Below, one piece after another: positions 15,503-22,196 of a stretch of 36,674 bases of DNA. Origin of the DNA: an uncultured Collinsella sp. (GTDB taxonomy: Bacteria; Actinomycetota; Coriobacteriia; Coriobacteriales; Coriobacteriaceae); the NCBI GenBank assembly GCA_902465015.1, contig CABQLK010000017.1:1-36674 (forward strand), given 5' to 3'. The first letter of the stretch is position 1; each line of letters begins with the position of its first letter. The notes beneath the pieces are model-generated. The model did no database searches. It was not told where the DNA came from and saw nothing but the letters and a program-made list of their open reading frames with translations. The position numbers and the translations under genes are program-made.

Positions 15503-16903
15503 ATGGACTACCGCAAATCAGCCCAAGAGGTGCTCGACAACGTCGGTGGCGCCGACAACGTTGTTTCGGCCGCGCACTGCGCCACGCGTCTGCGCCTGGT
15601 GATTGCCGATAATTCCAAGGTTAACAAGGAGGCCATCGAGAACGTCGACGGCGCCAAGGGCGTCTTTGAGGCTCAGGGTCAGCTCCAGATTATTTTTGGT
15701 ACTGGCACCGTCAACAAGGTCTACGAAGAGTTCATCGCGCTTAGCGGCGTCGAGGCTGCCACCAAGGCCGAGGTCAAGGAGGCCGCGGCGCAGCAGCAGA
15801 ACATCTTTATGCGTGCCATTAAGGTGCTCGGCGACGTCTTTGTCCCCATCATCCCCGCCATCGTGGCTTCGGGCCTGCTGCTGGGCATTATGAGCGCCCT
15901 CAACTTTATGGCCTCCAACGGCTTTATCGCGCTCGACACCAATAACTTTATTTATAAGATCGCCGACTTGGTCTCGGGCACGTCCTTTGGCATTCTGCAG
16001 ATTCTGATCGGTTACTCCGCCGCTAAGGCCTTTGGCGCCAACCCGTATCTGGGCGCTGTCGTCGGCGGTGCGTTCATCAACTCCTCGCTGCAGAGCGCCT
16101 ACACGGTTGCCTCCGAGGGCGTGCAGATTATGGTCACCGTCATCCCTGGTCTGTACAGCTTTGAGTGGGTTGGCTATCAGGGCCATGTGATCCCCATCGT
16201 TATCGCCTGCGCCATTCTGGCCTTCCTCGAGAAGCGCCTGCACAAGATCGTTCCCGAGATGTTCGACCTCTTTGTGACTCCTCTCGTCTCGGTGTTCGTG
16301 ACCGTGCTCGTGACGCTCGTTGCCGTCGGCCCCATCTTTGTCTGGGCCGAGAACGCCATCCTCGGTCTGATCCAGGCCCTGCTGACCCTGCCCTTCGGCA
16401 TCGGTTCCTTTATCGTCGGCCTGTTCTATGCCCCCACGGTCGTTACGGGTATTCACCAGATGTACACCGCCATCGACCTGGGCCAGCTCGCCCAGTACGG
16501 CGTGACTTACTGGCTGCCCATCGCCAGCGCTGCCAACATCGCCCAGGGTGGTGCCGCGCTCGCCGTTGCCTTTAAGACCCGCGATGCCAAGATCAAGGGC
16601 CTGGCGCTTCCTTCGGCCCTGTCCGCCTTCATGGGCATTACCGAGCCTGCCATCTTCGGTGTGAACCTGCGCTTCTTTAAGCCCTTCATCGCCGGCTGCA
16701 TCGGCGGCGGTTGCGGTGCCCTGGTCTGCGCGCTCACCTCGCTTGCCGCCTCCGGCACGGGCGTTACAGGCATCTTCGGTATCCTGCTGTGCCTGGCCCA
16801 GCCCGTGCAGTACGCAATCATGTTCGCGGTTGCCGCGGTCGTGTCCTTTGCCATCTCGTTTGCCCTGTACAAGGACGAGCCTAAGGCTTCCGAGCAGGCC
16901 TAA
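15503..16903 (+). CDS. PTS sugar transporter EIIBC, sucrose-type
   Basis: The 466-residue protein starts at ATG 15503 with GGAGGAAAGGG upstream; the frame extends further but without an RBS. Residues 1-90 are an EIIB domain with the phospho-cysteine in SAAHCATRLRLV (C26). From about residue 105 an EIIC domain of the glucose/sucrose superfamily has about ten hydrophobic segments, including GVNLRFFKPFIAG and the GIHQMY and MGITEPAIFGV stretches. No EIIA domain is fused at the C-terminus, so phosphate must come from an EIIA encoded elsewhere. The LacI regulator upstream and sucrose-6-phosphate hydrolase downstream support sucrose as substrate. Confidence 0.9.
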   Translation: MDYRKSAQEVLDNVGGADNVVSAAHCATRLRLVIADNSKVNKEAIENVDGAKGVFEAQGQLQIIFGTGTVNKVYEEFIALSGVEAATKAEVKEAAAQQQNIFMRAIKVLGDVFVPIIPAIVASGLLLGIMSALNFMASNGFIALDTNNFIYKIADLVSGTSFGILQILIGYSAAKAFGANPYLGAVVGGAFINSSLQSAYTVASEGVQIMVTVIPGLYSFEWVGYQGHVIPIVIACAILAFLEKRLHKIVPEMFDLFVTPLVSVFVTVLVTLVAVGPIFVWAENAILGLIQALLTLPFGIGSFIVGLFYAPTVVTGIHQMYTAIDLGQLAQYGVTYWLPIASAANIAQGGAALAVAFKTRDAKIKGLALPSALSAFMGITEPAIFGVNLRFFKPFIAGCIGGGCGALVCALTSLAASGTGVTGIFGILLCLAQPVQYAIMFAVAAVVSFAISFALYKDEPKASEQA

Positions 16904-16923
16904 GAGCTTTTGATTGAGGGGTT

Positions 16924-16950
16924 CCCGCGGGCTGTATGCTCGCGGGCGTT
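16924..16950 (+). terminator. Hairpin between the PTS and GH32 genes
   Basis: CCCGCGGGC (16924-16932) and GCTCGCGGG (16938-16946) form a 9-bp stem with one G-U pair and a TGTAT loop, followed only by CGTTT. It could attenuate transcription into the GH32 gene or protect the upstream message. It is a weak terminator. Confidence 0.4.
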
Positions 16951-17009
16951 TCCCGTATCTGGTGCCGGTCTCTGGCGCCTTGTTACTTTCGATCCGTTAG
17001 GACTTTGAT

Positions 17010-18551
17010 ATGTCTAATGCACTTGGTCGCGACCTCGCAAAGCTGGTTGCCGCTGTTGACGCTGCCGCCTCTGAGTGCGGTCATGGCGCGTATGGCCAGC
17101 GCTTCCATATAATGCCGCCGGCGGGTTGGCTCAACGACCCCAACGGTCTTTGCCAGGCGGGCGGCGTGTTCCATGCCTATTTTCAGTATGCGCCGTTTGA
17201 TGTCGAGGGTGGCGTTAAAGCCTGGGGTCATGCGACGAGCCACGACCTTATGACGTGGGACTACGTTGGCGCCCCATTGCTGCCCGACGAGCCGTTCGAT
17301 TGCCATGGCGTGTATTCGGGCTCCGCGCTTGCCGAGGACGGTCGCATTCGCGTGCTTTATACGGGCAACGTTAAGCTTTCCGATTCGGACGGCACGTACG
17401 ACTACGTCAATATCGGCCGCCGCGCTGATACTGTTTATGTCGAGAGCGTTGATGGCCTTGCCGGTCGGGAGTTCAGCCAAAAGCGCGTGGTGCTGGCGTC
17501 CGAGGATTATCCCGAGGATTTGACCTGCCATGTGCGCGACCCCAAGGTGTGGCGTGACGCGGACGGGCGTTATCACATGGTGCTGGGCGCGCGTCGCCGC
17601 GTGGATGGGCCGCATGTCGAGAGTCGTTTTTGCGCGATGCACGGTGAGGGCGCCGGGCGCGATGTAGGCGAGATCCTGGTGTATGGCTCGCCCGATATGC
17701 TGAGCTGGGAGCTCGAGAGCCGCGTGTCTACGCCCGAGCGTTTTGGCTTTATGTGGGAGTGCCCGGGATACCTTGAGCTTGAGGCCGATGACGGCGTACC
17801 GGCGAAGTGGCTGTCCTTCTCGCCCCAGGGGCTCGAGGGCGGTCTTTGGGACCGCGGCAACGTATACGCTGCTGGCTACATGCCTGTAACGGGCGACATT
17901 ACAGATGGCGATGGCGAGTATGAGCTGGGCGAGTTCCGCCTGTGGGACGCCGGTTTTGACTTCTATGCTCCGCAGGAGTTCACGGCCGAGGATGGTCGCC
18001 ACATTCTGATTGGCTGGATGGGCATGCCCGATGAGCCGACCTATGACAATGCGCCCACCGTGGCGTGCGGCTGGCAGCACTGCATGACAGTGCCGCGTGA
18101 GCTTACAGCCGGTGCCGGCGGCGTGGTGCTGCAGCAGCCGGTGTGCGAGATCGAGCACCATTATGCCTCGGTGCGTATGGGGGAGGGTTCGTTGGAGGTT
18201 GCCGGCGACACCTGCTTTGACGTTGTTGTCGACGGTGTCGACGGCGCATTTACCGCAATCGTTGATGGCGAGCTGAAGCTGGCGTTTGTGCCCGCCGAGG
18301 GCGAACTGCCCTCGCGCTTTGAGATGCGATTTACCGATGAGGGTCGCGCTTCTGCCGGCTGCGGTCGTACCGTGCGCTGGGAGCCCGTCGACGAGGTGCG
18401 CAACGTGCGCATTGTTGGCGATGTCTCTTCGGTCGAGGTGTTTGTGAACGATGGCTCTCTCGTGTTTTCGACGCGCATCTATCCCGAGTCCTATGGCGTG
18501 ACCGTTGACGCTCTGGGTGCGAGCGTGACCTATCATACGCTCATCATCTAG
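17010..18551 (+). CDS. scrB: Sucrose-6-phosphate hydrolase, glycoside hydrolase family 32
   Basis: The 513-residue protein contains the GH32 motifs WLNDPNG (40-46, nucleophile D43), RDP (176-178, transition-state stabiliser D177) and ECP (250-252, acid/base E250). A five-bladed propeller is followed by a C-terminal beta-sandwich ending in VEVFVNDG and TRIYP. No signal peptide is visible, so the enzyme is cytoplasmic and should split sucrose-6-phosphate delivered by the PTS into glucose-6-phosphate and fructose. The start at ATG 17010 has only a modest AGGA-like RBS. The gene is 106 bp downstream of the EIIBC gene and probably transcribed with it. Fructan or other beta-fructoside hydrolysis is a less likely alternative. 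Confidence 0.92.
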   Translation: MSNALGRDLAKLVAAVDAAASECGHGAYGQRFHIMPPAGWLNDPNGLCQAGGVFHAYFQYAPFDVEGGVKAWGHATSHDLMTWDYVGAPLLPDEPFDCHGVYSGSALAEDGRIRVLYTGNVKLSDSDGTYDYVNIGRRADTVYVESVDGLAGREFSQKRVVLASEDYPEDLTCHVRDPKVWRDADGRYHMVLGARRRVDGPHVESRFCAMHGEGAGRDVGEILVYGSPDMLSWELESRVSTPERFGFMWECPGYLELEADDGVPAKWLSFSPQGLEGGLWDRGNVYAAGYMPVTGDITDGDGEYELGEFRLWDAGFDFYAPQEFTAEDGRHILIGWMGMPDEPTYDNAPTVACGWQHCMTVPRELTAGAGGVVLQQPVCEIEHHYASVRMGEGSLEVAGDTCFDVVVDGVDGAFTAIVDGELKLAFVPAEGELPSRFEMRFTDEGRASAGCGRTVRWEPVDEVRNVRIVGDVSSVEVFVNDGSLVFSTRIYPESYGVTVDALGASVTYHTLII

Positions 18552-18573
18552 GCGATTCGTCGCATATCGGCGC

Positions 18574-18579
18574 TATACT
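18574..18579 (+). promoter_or_regulatory. Putative -10 element upstream of the PLP-fold gene
   Basis: TATACT is a good -10 hexamer, but no good -35 lies 17 bp upstream. If used, transcription would start about 5 bp before a strong hairpin. Confidence 0.35.
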
Positions 18580-18589
18580 GCAGCCGTTA

Positions 18590-18625
18590 CCCACGATGCG
18601 GGAAACATCCGCATCGTGGGTTTTT
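18590..18625 (+). terminator. Intrinsic terminator after scrB, close to the next start codon
   Basis: CCCACGATGCGG (18590-18601) and CCGCATCGTGGG (18609-18620) form a perfect 12-bp stem with a 7-nt loop and a TTTTT tail. It ends 23 bp before the start codon at 18648, so it terminates the sucrose operon or serves as an attenuator for the next gene. Confidence 0.88.
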
Positions 18626-18647
18626 GTAAATGAAGGGAGGTTGCCGT

Positions 18648-19640
18648 ATGGGCGTACAGCAGCTAGAAGAGGCCCGGGCCGCAAGGACTGGCGCGCGTGA
18701 GGCGTGTCTTGTTGCGGCCCTGCATGTGCCGGCGGCGCTGTCTCTGTTGGGGGTTGTACGTCCCGGCGATCGTCTGGTTGCGTTTGCCGATGACTTTGCC
18801 GATGCGTTTGCGCGCGGCTTTGATGGTTGCGATGTCGCGCTGGTGGGCTCATCGTCTGCTGATGCGTTTGCTGCAGCGTCCAAGGGTTTTGATGCTTCGC
18901 TTGATGCTGAGGGGTCGCACCTGTGGTGGTTTGTCAACTCCATCGGTGGGTTTGGTCTGCGCGTACCCGATCTTCGTACGTTAGGCTGCGCAGCGCGTGA
19001 GGCTCATGCGCTGCTGGTTGTGGACAACACCGTGGCGTCGGCTTTTGGCTGCGATCCGCTGCGGCTGGGTGCTGCGCTGTCGCTTGAGGCACTCGACCGC
19101 GTGTGCGCCGGTAAGACTCCGCGCAAGTTGGTTGCCGCTTCGGTTGCGCGCTCGCAGCTCAAGCGCCATCGTGTGGATGCCGCGGCTGAGTGCGTACATG
19201 CGTTGTTAGTGGGTTGTGATGCGCCGGCACTCGATCTGTCTGTCGAGGAGGCTGACGTGCTTGAGCACGGGCTGAACTCGCTCGATGCCCGTATGCAGGC
19301 ACACTTCGACCGCGCCCGTGCGCTGGCCGAGTACTTGGCTGCGAATGAGATGGTGCGTGACGTGCGCTATCCCGGTCTGAGCTCGCATCCCGACCATGCT
19401 GTTGCAACGGGAATCCTCGAGCATGGCTTTGGCCCGGCAGTTGAGTTTGACCTTATCGAGCGTAGCGCAGGCGAGCTGTTCGACGCTTTGCCGGATGAAT
19501 TCCGCACTTCACCCGCAGGCGGCCCAATAACGCGCCTCTCGGCCCCACGCGGCAAGCAGGGGAGCACCATCCGCCTCTTCGCCGGCACCGATGACCCCTT
19601 GATCGTGGCCGCCACCCTAGATAATGCCCTCCGCAACTAG
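18648..19640 (+). CDS. Degenerate Cys/Met-metabolism PLP-dependent-type protein lacking the catalytic lysine
   Basis: The 330-residue protein (family about 380-400) starts at ATG 18648 behind GAAGGGAGG. The fold of cystathionine gamma-synthase-like enzymes is visible. VRPGDRLVAFADDF aligns with the LKPGDHVV segment, LLVVDNTVAS (D126) with the PLP-ring Asp motif, VRYPGLSSHPDHAVA with the YPGLPSHP motif, and TIRLFAGTDDP with the C-terminal IRLSVGIED. However, the S-x-(T/S)-K motif expected after G141 reads EALDRVCAG, putting R151 where the Schiff-base lysine should be. The N-terminal SGM phosphate motif and the YxRxxNPT region are also missing. It is therefore probably not an ordinary transsulfuration enzyme and may be a pseudoenzyme or a remodelled site. 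Confidence 0.75.
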   Translation: MGVQQLEEARAARTGAREACLVAALHVPAALSLLGVVRPGDRLVAFADDFADAFARGFDGCDVALVGSSSADAFAAASKGFDASLDAEGSHLWWFVNSIGGFGLRVPDLRTLGCAAREAHALLVVDNTVASAFGCDPLRLGAALSLEALDRVCAGKTPRKLVAASVARSQLKRHRVDAAAECVHALLVGCDAPALDLSVEEADVLEHGLNSLDARMQAHFDRARALAEYLAANEMVRDVRYPGLSSHPDHAVATGILEHGFGPAVEFDLIERSAGELFDALPDEFRTSPAGGPITRLSAPRGKQGSTIRLFAGTDDPLIVAATLDNALRN

Positions 19641-19659
19641 CTAAATCATCCTCGACTCC

Positions 19660-19732
19660 ATAAGTTGCGGTGAAATATGGATTGATTTACGGCTTTAACC
19701 GCATAAACAGTCCCTATTTCACCGCAACTTAT
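19660..19732. repeat. Long palindromic hairpin between convergent genes
   Basis: An 18-nt arm at 19660-19677 (ATAAGTTGCGGTGAAATA) is perfectly complementary to 19715-19732. The interior (19678-19714) continues to pair imperfectly, so the whole 73 nt can fold into one hairpin. It lies between a plus-strand gene ending at 19640 and a minus-strand gene ending at 19774, where it may terminate both, or it may be a REP-type repeat. Confidence 0.7.
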
Positions 19733-19773
19733 AAGAAGGGGTTGTGTGGCTATAAGGCCCCGTCCTAAATTGG

Positions 19774-20127
19774 CTATTCTTTTATGCTGGCGATGAGGTC
19801 GTTGGCCTTTGCGGCAATTACTTGGTTGATGTCGGTCTGCAGCTCCTCGTAGGCCGCTATGGCTCGCTCGCCGGCGGGGGTGAGGGTGGATCCGCGGGCT
19901 CCGTCGCGCTCGATGAGCTTGCAGCCCAGCTGTCCTTCGGCCTCGTTCACAATGCGCCAGGCCTTGGAGTACGCCATGCCCATGCTCTTGGCGGCGCGGT
20001 TGAGCGAGTGCTCGCGGGCGATGCCCTGCAGCAGTAAGACGCAGCCGTGGCCGAACACGCCCGGCAGATCTTTGTCGCACGCTTGAATGACCAACTTTGC
20101 CGTCGTCTTGTACTCCATGTGCTCCAC
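19774..20127 (-). CDS. ModE N-terminal-type winged-helix regulator (stand-alone)
   Basis: The 117-residue protein contains one winged-helix DNA-binding domain. VFGHGCVLLLQGIAREHSLNRAAKSMGMAYSKAWRIVNEAE matches the ModE/LysR-like pattern in which SxxxAAKxxGMxYxxAW forms the recognition helix. LTPAGERAIAAYEEL is the wing and following helix. The molybdate-binding (TOBE/MOP) domains of full ModE are absent, so this is a DNA-binding-only member. The start may be GTG 20127 or ATG 20118; each has a GGA-type RBS nearby. It is divergent from guaB with about 185 bp between, and could regulate itself or a remote metal locus. No molybdenum genes are present here. Confidence 0.8.
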   Translation of the reverse strand: MEHMEYKTTAKLVIQACDKDLPGVFGHGCVLLLQGIAREHSLNRAAKSMGMAYSKAWRIVNEAEGQLGCKLIERDGARGSTLTPAGERAIAAYEELQTDINQVIAAKANDLIASIKE

Positions 20128-20203
20128 GTCTTCCCGCTAAAGTGTTTGCTGGGCAAACGCAAAGCCTGCGTCAAACCCTCGTGTGCTCTTCTTAAATCAT
20201 GCA

Positions 20204-20253
20204 TTGTAGCAGTCAAAGTGCGTTAAGATACTTCCCCAGTATTGGGCGCCCAA
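20204..20253 (+). promoter_or_regulatory. Putative guaB promoter with downstream palindrome
   Basis: TTGTAG (20204-20209) and GATACT (20227-20232) are spaced by 17 bp and would start transcription near 20239. A perfect 12-bp palindrome, TTGGGCGCCCAA (20242-20253), lies at the start site, where a regulator could bind. CCCAG (20235-20239) and CTGGG (20261-20265) flank it. Confidence 0.4.
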
Positions 20254-20311
20254 GGTTGGGCTGGGTCCTACGAGGCCTGCAGCCGACCGGTCGCATGGAA
20301 AAAGGAGAAAC

Positions 20312-21823
20312 ATGGCTACGTTCTTTCCCGGTGAGTCCCACACGTTTTCGGAGTATCTGCTGGTCCCTGGTTACTCGTCCTCGCAGTGCATCCCCAACAA
20401 CGTCTCTCTTAAGACGCCGCTAACCCGCTTTAAGCGCGGTGAGAAGCCGGCAATCACCCTGAACATCCCCATGGTTTCCGCCATCATGCAGTCCGTCTCG
20501 GGCGTCGATATGGGTGTCGCGCTCGCTACCGAGGGTGGCCTGTCCTTCATTTACGGTTCTCAGAGTGCCGAGTCCGAGGCCGCTATGGTCAAGGCCGTCA
20601 AGGATCACAAGGCCGGCTTCGTTCAGTCCGATTCCACGCTGACCCCCGACATGACCATGGAGCAGGTCATCGAGCTCAAGGAGAAGACCGGTCACTCCAC
20701 CATGCCGGTCACCGACGACGGCACTCCCAAGGGTAAGCTCCTGGGCATCGTCACCAGCCGTGACTATCGCCCCAGTCGCGATGACCACCAGACGAAGGTC
20801 TCCGAGTTCATGACCCCGCGTGAGCAGCTCATCGTGGGTGACAAGAACATCAGCCTCAAGGTTGCCAACGACGTCATCTGGGACAACAAGCTCAACGCCC
20901 TGCCCATCGTTGACGACAACGATCACCTCATGGGCATTGTCTTCCGCAAGGACTACGACAGCCACAAGACCAACCCCAACGAGCTGCTCGATAACGACAA
21001 GCGCTACATGGTTGGTGCCGGTATCAACACCCGCGACTATGCCGAGCGCGTGCCGCTGCTCATCGAGGCCGGTGCCGATGTCCTGTGCATCGACTCTTCC
21101 GAGGGCTTCAGCGAGTGGCAGAAGCGCACCATCGAGTGGATCCGCGCCAACTACGGCGAGGACGTCAAGGTCGGTGCCGGCAACGTCGTCGACGCCGAGG
21201 GCTTCCGCTTCCTGGCCGACTGCGGTGCCGACTTCATCAAGGTCGGTATCGGCGGCGGTTCCATCTGCATTACCCGTGAGACCAAGGGTATCGGCCGTGG
21301 CCAGGCCACCGCGCTGATCGACGTCTGCCGCGCTCGCGACGAGTACTACGAGGAGACCGGTGTCTACGTGCCCGTGTGCTCCGACGGCGGCATCGTCTAC
21401 GACTACCACATGACGCTCGCCCTTGCCATGGGTGCCGACTTCATGATGCTGGGCCGCTACTTCGCTCGCTTCGACGAGAGCCCGACCGAGCGCGTCAACG
21501 TGAACGGCCAGTACATGAAGGAGTACTGGGGCGAGGGTTCTGCGCGTGCCCGCAACTGGCAGCGCTACGACCTGGGCGGTGCCGCGAAGCTCAGCTTCGT
21601 CGAGGGCGTCGACTCCTACGTCCCGTACGCCGGCTCCCTCAAGGACGGCGTGGGCGGCACGCTTTACAAGGTCAAGTCCACGATGTGCAACTGCGGTGCC
21701 CTCTCGATCCCCGAGCTCCAGGAAAAGGCTCGCCTGACTCTGGTCAGCTCGACCTCGATCGTCGAAGGCGGCGCCCACGACGTAGTCGTCAAGGATTCCC
21801 AGCAAAGCGTCAGCTACCGCTAA
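20312..21823 (+). CDS. guaB: IMP dehydrogenase (GuaB)
   Basis: The 503-residue enzyme converts IMP to XMP with NAD in the guanine nucleotide pathway. It starts at ATG 20312 with AAAGGAG. The TIM barrel is interrupted by two CBS domains (about residues 95-220). LCIDSSEGFSEW and the catalytic-Cys loop GGGSICITRETKGIGRGQ (C319) are present. The loop reads GGGSICITRE instead of the usual GPGSICTTR, a variant shared with a subset of bacterial IMPDHs. The flap contains ARNWQRYD. The gene is monocistronic, with a promoter region upstream and a structured repeat plus strong terminator downstream. Confidence 0.94.
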   Translation: MATFFPGESHTFSEYLLVPGYSSSQCIPNNVSLKTPLTRFKRGEKPAITLNIPMVSAIMQSVSGVDMGVALATEGGLSFIYGSQSAESEAAMVKAVKDHKAGFVQSDSTLTPDMTMEQVIELKEKTGHSTMPVTDDGTPKGKLLGIVTSRDYRPSRDDHQTKVSEFMTPREQLIVGDKNISLKVANDVIWDNKLNALPIVDDNDHLMGIVFRKDYDSHKTNPNELLDNDKRYMVGAGINTRDYAERVPLLIEAGADVLCIDSSEGFSEWQKRTIEWIRANYGEDVKVGAGNVVDAEGFRFLADCGADFIKVGIGGGSICITRETKGIGRGQATALIDVCRARDEYYEETGVYVPVCSDGGIVYDYHMTLALAMGADFMMLGRYFARFDESPTERVNVNGQYMKEYWGEGSARARNWQRYDLGGAAKLSFVEGVDSYVPYAGSLKDGVGGTLYKVKSTMCNCGALSIPELQEKARLTLVSSTSIVEGGAHDVVVKDSQQSVSYR

Positions 21824-21832
21824 GCGGCTTTC

Positions 21833-21918
21833 CCAAGCACCGCACCTTGCCGTTCAAACCGTCGCTCGCGTACCAAAGTACGCGTCGCTCCTCTTTCACG
21901 GCAATCTGCGGCACTTGG
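21833..21918. repeat. Intergenic structured repeat, copy 2 (conserved core, pairing arms)
   Basis: The core TCAAACCGTCGCTCGCGTAC...AAAGTACGC.TCGCTCCTCTTTC (21854-21897) matches copy 1 at 14171-14217 almost base for base. The arms differ from copy 1 but still pair: CCAAG (21833-21837)/CTTGG (21914-21918), CCGCA (21840-21844)/TGCGG (21907-21911) and TTGCCGT (21847-21853)/ACGGCAA (21898-21904), separated by two symmetric internal loops. It starts 10 bp after the guaB stop codon. Confidence 0.72.
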
Positions 21919-21982
21919 AAAACCCGACCATGCTTGGGCTGGTAACAATTAGCGGTTGATTCACAACCACGTTATTAAGATA

Positions 21983-22020
21983 AAGCGAGATGCCTGCAAG
22001 TTGCAGGCATCTCGCTTGTT
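21983..22020 (+). terminator. Strong intrinsic terminator between guaB and leuS
   Basis: A 15-bp perfect stem, 21983-21997 with 22003-22017 (core GCGAGATGCCTGC/GCAGGCATCTCGC), encloses an AAGTT loop and is followed by TTGTTG. It ends guaB transcription or acts as a leader element of leuS. It begins 160 bp after the guaB stop codon. Confidence 0.8.
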
Positions 22021-22052
22021 GTATTTGCTATCATCATGCGAGTTAACGATGT

Positions 22053-22170
22053 GGCGGGGCGTTCTTACCTTTGCTCGCTGCAAGTTCCGCACGAGCCGAA
22101 GAGCACTTAATGTGCTCTTCGTGCGAGCAGGACTGTCCGCAGCAGCGAGTAAAGGTAAGAACGCCCCGCC
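22053..22170 (+). repeat. 118-nt hairpin with 29-bp stem in the leuS leader
   Basis: Bases 22053-22081 and 22142-22170 are complementary over 29 positions with a single G-U pair; core GGCGGGGCGTTCTTACCTTT. A nested hairpin inside has GAAGAGCAC (22098-22106)/GTGCTCTTC (22112-22120). The stem ends 15 bp before the AAAGGAG RBS. No T-box sequence is visible. It is either a leader regulatory RNA or an inserted palindromic repeat. Confidence 0.75.
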
Positions 22171-22196
22171 CCAACCCAGCTAACAAAGGAGCTGAT

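Noticed and set aside
22036..22110. 24-codon leader peptide upstream of leuS
   Set aside because: No RBS and only two or three leucine codons, not consecutive.
22071..22196. N-terminal extension of LeuS
   Set aside because: It would translate half of the 29-bp hairpin; the ATG at 22197 has a clear RBS and the normal LeuRS N-terminus.
22020..22196. T-box riboswitch for leuS
   Set aside because: The T-box consensus and specifier-loop pattern were not found.
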